This document shows positions 44,565 through 53,103 of a stretch of DNA of 64,000 nucleotides, piece by piece (positions within the stretch are counted from its first letter, which is position 1; every line of letters starts with the position of its first letter). This DNA is from Rhizocola hellebori (GTDB taxonomy: Bacteria > Actinomycetota > Actinomycetes > Mycobacteriales > Micromonosporaceae). Where the stretch lies: positions 395,466-459,465 of the forward strand of contig NZ_BONY01000001.1 of assembly GCF_016862955.1 (NCBI RefSeq), given 5' to 3'. The position numbers were made by a program, and so were the translations under genes. The notes under the pieces were generated by a model. It was not told the DNA's origin. It did no database searches and was given only the letters and a program-made list of their open reading frames with translations.

Positions 44565-44582
44565 ATAACCCGAGGTGATGGG

Positions 44583-45617
44583 ATGGATCAGCCGTCAGCT
44601 CCGCGACGGATCACCATCGTGGATGTCGCTCGGCACGCCGAGGTCTCCACCACGGCCGTGTCCAAGGTATTGAACAATGCCTACGGGGCCAGCCCCGCGA
44701 TGCAGGCGAAGGTGCGCAAGGCCATCGCCGAGCTGGGCTACCGCCCGCACGCGGCGGCCCGGGGCATGCGCGGCCAGACCTACACCATCGGCGTGATGCT
44801 GCCCGACATCCGCAACCCGTTCTTCCCCGACATCCTCGACGGGATGGAAGAGTTTCTTGAGGGCACCAACTACCAGGTGCTGCACGGAGCTGGCTGCAAC
44901 GGCGAGGCGGCCGAAGCCCGGGTCACCGAAGCGATGATCGACCGCAGCATGGACGGCCTGGTGCTGATCGCGCCCATCTCGTCACGATCGCACCTGGAAC
45001 ACGTCGCCAGAACGGTGCCGACCGTGGTCATCGGCCGCCATGGGCAATCCGCCTTCTACGACACGGTCGCCGACGACGACCTCACCGGGGCCGCACTAAT
45101 CGTCGATCACCTCGCCGGGCTTGGGCATCGCCGCATCGCCCACATCGAGCACCTCGAAACCGACCCTGCCCGCATCGCTGAAATGCCGAACGCTATAAGG
45201 GCCGAAGGCTATCGGCGGGCGATGCTGGCCAATGACCTCGCCGACGAAATCAACATTGTCTCCACCACCTACACCCAGGCGGGCGGCTACCGCGGCGCGC
45301 AACAACTCTTGGCCCGCGGCCAACGTCCCACGGCCATCTTTGCCGGCGCCGACATCGTGGCCATGGGCGTGCTCGAAGCACTCGCCGAAGCGGGCCTGTC
45401 GGTGCCTGGCGACATCTCAGTGGCCGGCTACGACAACACCACCTTCGCCTCCTTCGGCCCGATCTCACTGACCACCGTCGACCAAGCGGGCCACCAGATA
45501 GGCGTCAACGCCGCCCGGCTGCTGCTGGACCGCATCGCCGAGCGCAACAAGCCCTCGGCCCAGATCAAGCTCTCCCCCACCCTCGTGGTGCGCCGAAGCA
45601 CCGCTCCTCCGCCCTAA
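44583..45617 (+). CDS. LacI-family regulator of the CUT1-GH78 operon
   Basis: 344 residues. HTH TIVDVARHAEVSTTAVSKVL, hinge YRPHAAARGMRG, and sensor domain with GVMLPDIRNPFFPDILDGM, GLVLIAPISS and FAGADIVAMGVLEAL. It belongs to a different LacI subgroup from the paralogues at 28746 and 32792. The ATG at 44583 follows GAGGTGA. It is divergent from the CUT1-GH78 operon with three palindromic sites between, two of them repeated upstream of GH3. It probably controls both units in response to a rhamnosyl sugar. Confidence 0.9.
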   Translation: MDQPSAPRRITIVDVARHAEVSTTAVSKVLNNAYGASPAMQAKVRKAIAELGYRPHAAARGMRGQTYTIGVMLPDIRNPFFPDILDGMEEFLEGTNYQVLHGAGCNGEAAEARVTEAMIDRSMDGLVLIAPISSRSHLEHVARTVPTVVIGRHGQSAFYDTVADDDLTGAALIVDHLAGLGHRRIAHIEHLETDPARIAEMPNAIRAEGYRRAMLANDLADEINIVSTTYTQAGGYRGAQQLLARGQRPTAIFAGADIVAMGVLEALAEAGLSVPGDISVAGYDNTTFASFGPISLTTVDQAGHQIGVNAARLLLDRIAERNKPSAQIKLSPTLVVRRSTAPPP

Positions 45618-46187
45618 AGCAGCCGCCACCTCGCAAACGGCGGGAGATTCGTTTCCTCGGCAGTGACCGCGCCCAGGGGCGAGGCGGCGCGGACGCCTCC
45701 GGCCCATCGCGCCGCATCCAGTGGATCGCATGCACGCCTTGGCAATGGTCCCATCGCGCTTCGTCCAATGGATCGCGTGCGCGCCTCCGCACTGGCCGCT
45801 CACGAGAAACGTGGCTATTGACCGATCCCCATGCGTTGTCCTAGTGTCATCACATAGGCGTTTATGAATCGATTCAAATCGCGCGAGCGGCGCAATAGTA
45901 GGCGTGGGCCGTCCTCGACAGCCTGAGAGTCGCTGCGCCGCTTGGATTTGATGAATCGCTTTGCCTATGGAGCCCGCCCTTCGTCGCGTCCTGCCCCACC
46001 CGAACCTCGATCGAAACCGGCACATAAATGAATCGATACAGCTTGCCACGAGCTCCGCCGTGTCACCCAGCCAGCATCGATCCCTTGTCACGACGGTCGC
46101 CGCACCGCGCGCACCCGCCGGTGCGGCGCCCTGCCGTCGATTCGTCCCCGTGGCATCCCTCGCCACACCCACCTAGGAGGAACCCTT
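45618..46187. other. Intergenic region with direct repeat and LacI-type sites
   Basis: 570 bases without a credible gene. An imperfect ~38-base direct repeat (about 45703-45741 and 45751-45788, shared core CCCATCGCGC..CATCCAGTGG) lies near the LacI end. Operator-like sites upstream of the cutinase gene are TGAATCGATTCA (45865-45876), a partial one at 45952-45963, and TGAATCGATACA (46029-46040). Confidence 0.6.
45865..45876. promoter_or_regulatory. LacI-type operator upstream of the cutinase-like gene
   Basis: Perfect palindrome TGAATCGATTCA, with a related TGAATCGATACA at 46029-46040. The gene is therefore probably repressed by one of the LacI proteins of the cluster. Confidence 0.55.
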
Positions 46188-47093
46188 ATGTCGCAACACG
46201 AGAGCACAGCGCTGGCCAGCCGGCCGGCGCGAGCCTGGCTCGCCCGCAAGGCTGTAGCCGGGACCGCTGTCGTCCTCGGGCTGGTCGCCGGCATGGCGGC
46301 ACCGCAGCCTGCACTCGCCGCCGACAACCCGTATCAGCGAGGCCCAAATCCTACGGCCGCAAGCATCGCGGCAACCACCGGACCGTTCGCCATCGCCTCG
46401 GTCAGCGTGGCCCGCGGCAACGGCTTCGGCGGCGGCGTGATCTACTACCCGACCGACACGAGCCAGGGCACCTTCGGCGCGATCGCCATCTCCCCCGGCC
46501 TCAACGGCACGTGGCCCGGCATCGCATGGCTAGGCCCCAGGCTGGCCTCGCAGGGCTTCGTCGTGTTCGGAATCGAAACCAACAACCTCAACGACAGCCC
46601 CACCAGCCGTGGAACCCAGCTGCTCGCGGCGCTGGACTACCTGACCCAGCGCAGTTCAGTGCGCACCCGAGTCGACGCCACCCGGCTGGCGGTGGCCGGA
46701 CACTCCATGGGCGGCGGCGGCGCCCTCGACGCGGCCCTGCGGCGTCCCTCCCTGCAAGCCGCGATCGGCAACGCTCCCTACCTGCCGTCAGGAAACCTTT
46801 CCACTGACCGGGTTCCGACCCTCATCTATGCCATGCAGAACGACACGCTGGTACCACCATCGCGCCTGACCACTATGTACAACACCATTCCCGCCACCAC
46901 CGAGCGCGGCTACATCCAGATCACCGGCGCCGGCCACAACTACATCGGCCAGCCGAGCACCAACCTCGCCCGTACCATGATCCCCTGGTTCAAGATATTT
47001 ATCGACAACGATACCCGTTTCAGCCAGTTCCTCTGCCCGCTGTCCAACATGTCGGGCATCTCGCAGTACCGCAACAGCTGCCCGCTCATCTGA
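46188..47093 (+). CDS. Secreted cutinase / PET-hydrolase-like polyester hydrolase
   Basis: 301 residues. A signal peptide with twin-Arg-free basic region and hydrophobic core ends at PALAAD. The mature protein opens NPYQRGPNPT, as in Thermobifida cutinases and LCC. The alpha/beta hydrolase has nucleophile elbow GHSMGGGG (Ser173), Asp219 in QNDTLVPP and His250 in GAGHNY. The C-terminal DNDTRFSQFLCP ... NSCPLI gives the type I cutinase disulfide. Two substrate-cleft residues differ from characterised PET hydrolases: the 'wobbling' Trp position is Tyr198 (NAPYL) and the cleft Tyr is Leu105 (SPGLNG). AGGAGGAA precedes the ATG. It should hydrolyse esters outside the cell, such as plant cutin; activity on PET is unknown. 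Confidence 0.88.
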   Translation: MSQHESTALASRPARAWLARKAVAGTAVVLGLVAGMAAPQPALAADNPYQRGPNPTAASIAATTGPFAIASVSVARGNGFGGGVIYYPTDTSQGTFGAIAISPGLNGTWPGIAWLGPRLASQGFVVFGIETNNLNDSPTSRGTQLLAALDYLTQRSSVRTRVDATRLAVAGHSMGGGGALDAALRRPSLQAAIGNAPYLPSGNLSTDRVPTLIYAMQNDTLVPPSRLTTMYNTIPATTERGYIQITGAGHNYIGQPSTNLARTMIPWFKIFIDNDTRFSQFLCPLSNMSGISQYRNSCPLI

Positions 47094-47110
47094 CATAAAC
47101 AACTCTGCCT

Positions 47111-47139
47111 GACACCCTGAACCACTGGTTCAGGGTGTC
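47111..47139 (+). terminator. Terminator after the cutinase gene
   Basis: A perfect 14-bp stem, 47111-47124 with 47126-47139 (GACACCCTGAACCA / TGGTTCAGGGTGTC), begins 17 bases after the stop codon. No T run. Confidence 0.8.
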
Positions 47140-47211
47140 CTCCATGTCACTTCGCGATCGCGCGGTGCAGCTTTAACGCTGCACATCGGGCATCGGCACT
47201 CCGAACAATGG

Positions 47212-48240
47212 TTAGTTGCGGCGTCGGGCGGCTGGTTGCAGGTACGGACTTGTCCAGCCGTTGTCGGCCGGGTTGATGGTGATCCCGGGCGCGGCGATCT
47301 GGTCGACACGGTCCAGGACGTCGTCGGTGAGCGTGATGTCGGCGACGGTCAGCTGGGATTCGAGGTGTTCCATGGTGCGTGGGCCGATGATCGCCGAGGT
47401 GACAGCCGGGTGGCGCAAGACGAAGGCGATCGCCAGCTCGATCAGGCTCAGGTCAGCGTCGGCGGCGAGTGCGGCCAGGGCGTCGGCGGCGTCGAGTTTG
47501 CGCTGGTTCTCCGGCAGCGAAAGGTCGAAGCGGTTGGCCAAGCGTTGCCGTGCCACAGACGTGGGCCCGGTCTGGTCGGCGTCTTTGCGGTAGCGGCCGG
47601 ACAGCCAGCCGCCGGCCAGCGGGCTGTAGGACAGCACGCCCATGCCGTAGCGCTGGCAGACGGGCAGCACTTCGTTCTCGATGCCGCGGGTGAGGATCGA
47701 GTAGGTGGGCTGTTCGGTGACGAACCGCTCGCGGCCGCGGTCACGGGCGATCCACTGTGCGTCCACAATGGTGGATGCGGGAAAGGTGGAGTGGCCGATG
47801 TATCGCACCTTACCTGCGCGCACCAGATCGGTAAGCGCGCCAAGGGTTTCGTCGAGATCCACGGCGGGATCCCAGCGGTGCATCTGGTACAGGTCGATGT
47901 AGTCGGTGCCCAGGCGCCGCAACGAGTTGTCGGCCGCTTGAATGATCCAGCGCCGTGATGCGCCGCGGTGATTCGGGTCATCATCAAAGGGCATAAAGAA
48001 TTTTGTCGCGAGTACGATATTGTCGCGCCGCCCTTTGAGCGCCTTGCCAACGATGACTTCCGACTCGCCTTGAGAGTAGACGTCTGCGGTGTCGACGAAG
48101 TTGATCCCGGCGTCGAGGGCTCGGTGAATGATTTTGATGCTGTCGTCGTGGTCCTTGGTGCCCCAGTCCCCGAACATCATGGTGCCCAGGCACAGGTTGC
48201 TGACCATGACGCCGGTGCGTCCCAGCGGTCGGCTTTGCAT
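47212..48240 (-). CDS. Aldo/keto reductase (Tas/YajO-like)
   Basis: 342 residues, AKR (alpha/beta)8 barrel. MQSRPLGRTGVMVSNLCLGT opens it; catalytic Asp and Tyr lie in NFVDTADVYSQGESE, Lys in IVLATKFFMP and His in LYQMHRWDP. The NADPH-binding end is AIIGPRTMEHLESQL. The start at 48240 has GGAGACCCCGTG upstream; the in-frame extension to 48363 is unlikely. It is the distal gene of a minus-strand redox group (ADH remnant, AKR, DUF2255, AKR) divergent from an XRE regulator. Substrate unknown. Confidence 0.9.
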   Translation of the reverse strand: MQSRPLGRTGVMVSNLCLGTMMFGDWGTKDHDDSIKIIHRALDAGINFVDTADVYSQGESEVIVGKALKGRRDNIVLATKFFMPFDDDPNHRGASRRWIIQAADNSLRRLGTDYIDLYQMHRWDPAVDLDETLGALTDLVRAGKVRYIGHSTFPASTIVDAQWIARDRGRERFVTEQPTYSILTRGIENEVLPVCQRYGMGVLSYSPLAGGWLSGRYRKDADQTGPTSVARQRLANRFDLSLPENQRKLDAADALAALAADADLSLIELAIAFVLRHPAVTSAIIGPRTMEHLESQLTVADITLTDDVLDRVDQIAAPGITINPADNGWTSPYLQPAARRRN

Positions 48241-48372
48241 CACGGGGTCTCCTTGCTTGGTGTGGCGCGGGTTAGCTTGTCTTATTGCCGCCGCCCGATG
48301 CAGCCAGTGTTTCGTCGATGAGTTCGTCGTGATTCTTACGGGCCTGTTCGTTAGGTGCCACAACGCTTCCTC

Positions 48373-48750
48373 TCATGAGGCAGGCATGAGGCGGATGGTG
48401 ACCGGCGCGGCATCGGCGCCCACCACTGTGCCGACGATGGCTGGCCCGTAACGGTCGTACTTGGCGTGGTAGGCCACGTCGATATCAGCGTGAGCGTCTT
48501 CGGTGGCGCCGGCGAAGGCGACGTCTCGTTCCACGCCGCCGGCCCGGATCCGCCCGACGCCACTGGCCTTTGCCCTGCGGTACCAAGGGTTGCCAGGCCC
48601 GTGGGCCGATCGCACATATAAATCGTCCCCGGCGCGGACCACCCACATCGTGACGTATGGCCGCATTGTTCCGTCGTCACGCTGGGAGGCAAGCTGCAAC
48701 TCTTCTGCCTTGCCGATCCGGTCGAGGTCTTCCGCTTTCCACATGCTCAT
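48373..48750 (-). CDS. DUF2255 family protein
   Basis: 125 residues: MWKAEDLDRIGKAEELQLAS, then TMWVVRAGDDLYVRSAHGPG and a C-terminal VTIRLMPAS. This matches the DUF2255 family, a small split-barrel flavin-reductase-like fold. The ATG at 48750 follows GGGAAGGAA with a 9-base spacer. It lies between two aldo/keto reductases in the same direction, so a shared redox role is possible but unproven. Confidence 0.8.
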   Translation of the reverse strand: MSMWKAEDLDRIGKAEELQLASQRDDGTMRPYVTMWVVRAGDDLYVRSAHGPGNPWYRRAKASGVGRIRAGGVERDVAFAGATEDAHADIDVAYHAKYDRYGPAIVGTVVGADAAPVTIRLMPAS

Positions 48751-48781
48751 GTCGTGCGTTCCTTCCCGGGAGCGGAGGCCG

Positions 48782-49639
48782 TCAGTCGACGCGTCGTCCG
48801 CCGAGCCACTTGACCATCTGCGGGTCGCGGTGGTCGAAAAACAGTGAGGTGCCGGTGTCGAGGGCGGCAATGCGCGCCATCTCGTCATCGGTGAGCGCGA
48901 AGTCGAACACGTCCAAGTTCTGGGCCATCCGTTCGGGCTTTACCGACTTCGGGATCACCACGACATCGCGCTGGATCAGCCATCGCAGGACCACCTGCGC
49001 CACCGATTTGCCGTGTGCGGCGCCGATGCCGGTCAGGGCCGGGTTGGTGAACAGGTCGTTCTTTCCCTCGGCGAACGGGCCCCACGACTCGATCTGCACC
49101 CCGTACTCGGCCATGAGCTGCTGGTCGGCGGTGCGCTGGAAGAACGGGTGGGTTTCAATCTGGTTGACCGCTGGGACGATGTCGTTGTGCGTGATGAGGT
49201 CGACGAGCCGGTCCGGGTAAAAGTTCGACACCCCGATCGCTTTGACCCAGCCCTCGCCGTATATCTTCTGCATCGCCCGCCACGAGCTGTAGTAGTCCCC
49301 CAGCGGCTGATGGATCAGATACAGGTCCACATAGTCCAACCCCAAGTGCCGCAACGACTTCTCGAATTCGCGTTTGGCGGTGTCCTCGCCGGTGTGCTGA
49401 ATCCACATCTTCGTCGTGACGAACAGGTCCTCCCTCGCGATGCCGCTGGCGGCGATCGCCCGGCCGACCGCTTCCTCGTTGCCGTAGGAGGCGGCCGTGT
49501 CGATAGCCCGGTACCCGGCCGCCAGCGCGTCAGCGACGACCTGCTCGGTCTGCTCACCGGGCACCTGGAACACACCGAAGCCCAGAATGGGCATCTGCAC
49601 ACCGTTGTTCAGGGTGACCGAACGATTCTGCGTACTCAT
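48782..49639 (-). CDS. Aldo/keto reductase (2,5-diketo-D-gluconate reductase-like)
   Basis: 285 residues, AKR5-type. [18 protein letters not shown] opens the barrel; catalytic residues are in [15 protein letters not shown] (Asp, Tyr), LFVTTKMW (Lys) and [11 protein letters not shown] (His); the cofactor end is [15 protein letters not shown]. The ATG at 49639 has AAGGAA 6 bases before it. An ATG at 49657 overlapping the ADH remnant stop (ATGA) is an alternative. It belongs to the redox group presumably controlled by the XRE gene at 50115. Confidence 0.9.
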   Translation of the reverse strand: MSTQNRSVTLNNGVQMPILGFGVFQVPGEQTEQVVADALAAGYRAIDTAASYGNEEAVGRAIAASGIAREDLFVTTKMWIQHTGEDTAKREFEKSLRHLGLDYVDLYLIHQPLGDYYSSWRAMQKIYGEGWVKAIGVSNFYPDRLVDLITHNDIVPAVNQIETHPFFQRTADQQLMAEYGVQIESWGPFAEGKNDLFTNPALTGIGAAHGKSVAQVVLRWLIQRDVVVIPKSVKPERMAQNLDVFDFALTDDEMARIAALDTGTSLFFDHRDPQMVKWLGGRRVD

Positions 49640-49653
49640 GACGTTTCCTTCAC

Positions 49654-49932
49654 TCATGGCGTAACGAGGACTTTGAGGGCTTCCCGGCGGTCCATCGCCA
49701 GATATCCGTTGGGTATCTGGTCGAGGCTGACCGTGCGGTCGAACACCTTGCCTGGGTTGGTGCTGCCGTCGAGGATGCCGGGCAGCAGCTGGTCGATGTA
49801 GGGATGCAGGTCCGAGCCGCAGATGCAGGTACGCACCACCCGCACGATCGCATCGGTCGGCTCAGCCAGCACGGGGCCGGGCACGATCTCGACCCGCACG
49901 TCTCCGGCGGCGTACATCATGGTGGCGCGCAT
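49654..49932 (-). pseudogene. Zinc alcohol dehydrogenase with large in-frame internal deletion
   Basis: The 92-codon frame starts like a full MDR alcohol dehydrogenase (MRATMMYAAGDVRVEIVPGP ... [14 protein letters not shown], the zinc-site Cys region). Within a few residues it jumps to the family's C-terminal end ([31 protein letters not shown]). About 250 residues, including the Rossmann domain and most zinc ligands, are missing without loss of frame. GGAGAGG and the ATG remain, so a short peptide may still be made, but enzyme activity is not possible. Confidence 0.85.
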
Positions 49933-50114
49933 GAAGACCTCTCCGATTGTCTGTTCACGTGTAGTAGACCTGGCCGGTATACGGCGGCGGGATCTTTTCG
50001 GGTTACCCGCCTTGGATCCAGCTAATCCGCTGCGCGCTCGCGGTGGCAGTGCCTGGTCTTCCAGGTACCGCTAGTACCCCTCACCCGGGCCGTCGAGCAC
50101 GTAGCGTCAGGTGC

Positions 50115-50990
50115 ATGGACAGGCGTAACGAGATCGGCGACTTCCTCACCTCCCGCCGCGCCAAAATCACCCCTGGACAGGCAGGACTACCCCAGTACGG
50201 CACCGGCCACCGGCGCGTGCCCGGCCTGCGCCGCGAAGAGGTCGCCCTGCTGGCCGGGATGAGCGTCGACTACTACACCCGCTTGGAACGCGGCAACGCA
50301 GGTGGCGTCTCCGACGGCGTCCTGGAAGCCCTCGCCCGCGCCCTGCAGCTCGATGAAGCGGAGCGTGAGCACCTTTTCGACCTGATCCGCGCCGTCAACG
50401 CCGGCACCGCCACCCGCGCCCGCCGCCGACCGGCCAAACAGCAAGTCCGACCGGGGGTGCAGCGCATCCTCGACGCCATGATCACCGCACCGGCCTACGT
50501 GCGCAACGGGCACCTGGACATCCTGGCCGCCAACCACCTCGGCCGAGCCGTTTTCTCCCCCCTGTTCGCCCATCCCGGCCGCACACCCAACATCGCCCGA
50601 TTCATCTTCCTCGACCCAGCCGCCCCCGACTTCTACCTCGACTGGGAACAACTCACCGCCGACACCGTCGCGCTGCTACGCGGCGAAGCCGGACGCGACC
50701 CCTACGACCGGGCATTGACCGACCTGATCGGCGAACTTTCCACCCGCAGCGACCGGTTCCGCACCTCATGGGCCGCCCACAATGTGCGGCTGCATCGCAC
50801 CGGCGTCAAACGCCTGCACCACCCCGAGGTCGGCGACCTCACCCTCACCTACGAATCCATGGAACTGACCGCCGATGCCGGCCTACGACTCAACGCCTAC
50901 ACCGCCGAACCCGGCACCCCGTCCCTGGAGGCACTCAACCTCCTAGCCAGCTGGACCACGCCAAACCCCGTCGAACGCGTCGAGAAATAG
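50115..50990 (+). CDS. XRE-family regulator with MmyB-like ligand-binding domain
   Basis: 291 residues. The N-terminal HTH (NEIGDFLTSRRAKITP ... RREEVALLAGMSVDYYTRLERG) is followed by the MmyB/MLTR-type PAS-like ligand domain (ILDAMITAPAYVRNGHLDIL ... FLDPAAPDFYLDWE ... HRTGVKRLHHPEVGDLTL). It is divergent from the redox genes at 47.2-49.9 kb, which this type of regulator commonly controls. The ATG at 50115 has only AGGTG close upstream. Its 3' end overlaps the out-of-frame tail of the truncated CE15 gene on the other strand. Confidence 0.9.
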   Translation: MDRRNEIGDFLTSRRAKITPGQAGLPQYGTGHRRVPGLRREEVALLAGMSVDYYTRLERGNAGGVSDGVLEALARALQLDEAEREHLFDLIRAVNAGTATRARRRPAKQQVRPGVQRILDAMITAPAYVRNGHLDILAANHLGRAVFSPLFAHPGRTPNIARFIFLDPAAPDFYLDWEQLTADTVALLRGEAGRDPYDRALTDLIGELSTRSDRFRTSWAAHNVRLHRTGVKRLHHPEVGDLTLTYESMELTADAGLRLNAYTAEPGTPSLEALNLLASWTTPNPVERVEK

Positions 50991-51964
50991 CGGACTGTCC
51001 ACATACGACGCAAAGGAGATGCTGTGGAACTGAAACCAGTCGCCACCACCGTGTTCGGGTTGCCGGTGAACTGGCTGAACGCGTCGCCCAGCCACGGCTG
51101 CTCGTTGTAGGCGCTGCTTAGCGGCTGAGAGCCCGTTTCGCCGGGGATTCCACGGAAGATGGGTGCGCCGGCGCTGCCGGACTCGATGGGCATGGTCAAA
51201 GCGATCCGCTGATCGAACACGCCGATCGCGAAGGCGCTCTTTCCGTACCGCGAACAGCCGGTGACGCCCATGGCATCGGCCTTGAGAATGCTGCCGCCGG
51301 ACTGCTCGATGACATCGATGATCCGGCTGACGCCCCAGGCCCAGGCGGCCAGCAATCCTGTACTGCTGGTGTTGCCGTAGATGGTGTAGAAGGCACCTTG
51401 CTTGTTGTTTCGCGGTGTGCCTTCTCGGCCAACCGCGAGCGGGTCGTAGCTGATGACAGCGGCTCCGGCAGCCCTGATGGTCGCGGTGTCGGCTCCGAAT
51501 CCGCCCACGACGACGACGGCCGGGAAGGGCCCGGTGCCGCTGGGCAACTGAACGCTGGCCGAGAAGCTGGCGCTTCTTCCGTTGTGATTGACGTTCACCG
51601 TGATGTTGGTGCCGGAGACCGTACCGGTAACCGATGTGGGCTTTGCGGGTTTGTCACCGTAGACATATCGCTGCGCCAGTTCGCTGATTTCCGCACGCCG
51701 GCAGCGCCAATCGGCCTTGGTCGTGATGCGCGTGCCGTTCAGTCTCGTGAACGGGTCGGGAAGCCTGGAGTCGGAGGTCAATGAGCCGGGGAGGGTGACC
51801 GCGCAGTCAGCGCCCTCGTCTTCGACAGGCGCGGCCGCAACACTTTCCGCGGCGGCGGATGTGGTTCTTGCCAATACTGTTACCGCTCCAGCAACCGTGA
51901 GTGCCGCGACTGTCAGCGCGACAACCGTCGAACGGATCTGAAAACGGCCCAAGCTGATGGACAC
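50897..51964 (-). pseudogene. CE15 glucuronoyl esterase, 3' truncated
   Basis: The GTG at 51964 (AAGGAGAGCCCTA upstream) starts a signal peptide and the CE15 alpha/beta-hydrolase. LPDPFTRLNGTRITTKADW, PAVVVVGGFGAD and nucleophile elbow GCSRYGKSA are intact. Family similarity stops at QFTGNPN (about 51050); the rest of the frame is unrelated and runs into the antisense of the XRE gene. The last ~100 residues with the catalytic His and lid are lost. The intact enzyme would cleave 4-O-methylglucuronoyl ester links between xylan and lignin, matching the neighbouring xylan genes. It is probably inactive now. Confidence 0.82.
51010..51050 (+). pseudogene. 5' stub of a lost gene downstream of XRE
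   Basis: AAAGGAG followed 5 bases later by GTG (51024) opens GTG GAA CTG AAA CCA (MELKPVATT), a good gene start cut off after about nine codons where the CE15 sequence begins. It looks like the other side of a deletion that fused two genes tail-to-body. Confidence 0.5.
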
Positions 51965-52089
51965 TAGGGCTCTCCTTCGAGGTAAGTAGTGCAAGGTAGG
52001 TGCAGCAAGGGATGCGGCGGGCTCCCGCTTCGGGACTGGCGATGGGGTGGCTGCCTCCACGGCCCATCACTGGGATGGATTGGCGGTGC

Positions 52090-52380
52090 CTATGTCGCGG
52101 TACAGGAACGGACCTGTGGGCGGGTGAAGTTGCCGCTGGCAAGCGTCGTAATGCCGAACACGTTGCCGTTTCCGTTGAACCGCAACGTCACCAGATTCCC
52201 GCTGACGCTCGCGCTGGCGTTCCACGCCGAGGAGAACCGTTGCGGTGGCGTCAAAGCGACCACGACTGTCCAGTTGGTGGCGCCGCTGACAGTGATCTCG
52301 GTGTTGAACCGGTCAGCCCACCTCGTGCCATCCCGCAACGTCGTCGTGCAGCTGCCGCCCGGCGGCGGAGACGACGGCGG
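52090..52380. repeat. CBM2-coding segment, copy 1
   Basis: Highly similar to 54956-55245 in the xylanase gene, including many shared silent positions. The third CBM2 in the GH30 gene (about 58810-59085) is more diverged. Confidence 0.8.
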
Positions 52381-53103
52381 AACGGCGGTGGGTGAAGGGG
52401 TGACGGGTGGGTCGAGGCTGCCCGGCACCGACTGCAGCGCGTTGAACCAAACGGTGGCCATCTTGTTGTAGCCGCCGGAATTGGGGTGCACTCCGTCAGC
52501 CAGGTCGGCGGTGGTCAGCGCGTTGAACATGTCGACCAGATGCACCCGCTTGCCGGCGTTGGCCCTGGCCTGTACGGCGTTGATCAGCCCGGTGTTGAAG
52601 GCTCGGACTCGGGCGTCCTGACCCGACAGCGGGATGATGGTCGCCACGAACAGTTCGGTGTTGGGTGCCTGCGCGATGATGTGGTCGAGCAGGGTGGCCA
52701 GGCGAGCCGGGGCGTTGGTGGGGTTCTGGATCATGTCGTTGGTGCCGATGTGCAACAGGATGGTCCGCGGAGTCCTGGCGCTCAGCCAGTTGGAGATGTT
52801 GGCGTCGATCTGGTCGATGCGCCAGCCGGAGTGGCCTTCATGGTCGTGGTCGCCGAGGCTGGCCGGTCCGTTGAACAGCGACCCGACGAAGTCGACGGTG
52901 CGGCCCCCGGATACGAGTCGTTGCCACAACCCGATGCGGTATCCGCCGGGCACGGTGAGGCCGTCGGTGATGGAGTCGCCCAATGGCATTACTCTTACGC
53001 CGCCGTTGGATTCGGCGTTGGCGGCGCTGGTCGCGAAGAGCACCGCGGCGATCAACGCCGTCGCGGCTGCTACGGAGGCCAGCAGGCGTTTGTGTTTCGT
53101 CAT
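52090..53103 (-). CDS. Secreted SGNH (CE3-like) esterase with C-terminal CBM2
   Basis: 337 residues. A signal peptide (to ~residue 30, SAANAES) precedes an SGNH hydrolase (~35-220): block I MPLGDSITDG (Ser), block III HIGTNDMIQN and block V DGVHPNSGGY (Asp, His), typical of CE3 acetylxylan esterases. A Pro/Ser linker leads to a CBM2-like module ([20 protein letters not shown] ... [14 protein letters not shown]). The same module, nearly identical at DNA level, ends the GH10 xylanase at 54956. The predicted role is removal of acetyl groups from xylan at the polymer surface. It is transcribed from a region with palindromic LacI-like sites. Confidence 0.88.
   Translation of the reverse strand: MTKHKRLLASVAAATALIAAVLFATSAANAESNGGVRVMPLGDSITDGLTVPGGYRIGLWQRLVSGGRTVDFVGSLFNGPASLGDHDHEGHSGWRIDQIDANISNWLSARTPRTILLHIGTNDMIQNPTNAPARLATLLDHIIAQAPNTELFVATIIPLSGQDARVRAFNTGLINAVQARANAGKRVHLVDMFNALTTADLADGVHPNSGGYNKMATVWFNALQSVPGSLDPPVTPSPTAVPPSSPPPGGSCTTTLRDGTRWADRFNTEITVSGATNWTVVVALTPPQRFSSAWNASASVSGNLVTLRFNGNGNVFGITTLASGNFTRPQVRSCTAT

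Larger units (their letters stand above)
44305..44565. repeat. Duplicated control region, copy B
   Basis: Colinear with 19873-20110. It contains operators TGAAACGTTTCA (44305-44316), GGGGAACGTTTTCC (44439-44452) and GGGCAACGTTCCCCG (44550-44564). It separates the CUT1 operon from its divergent LacI gene. The operator nearest the LacI start suggests autoregulation. Confidence 0.75.

Noticed and set aside
45465..46172. 235-residue minus-strand frame between LacI and cutinase
   Set aside because: No ribosome site or recognisable domain, contains the imperfect direct repeat and overlaps operator-like sites; treated as intergenic.
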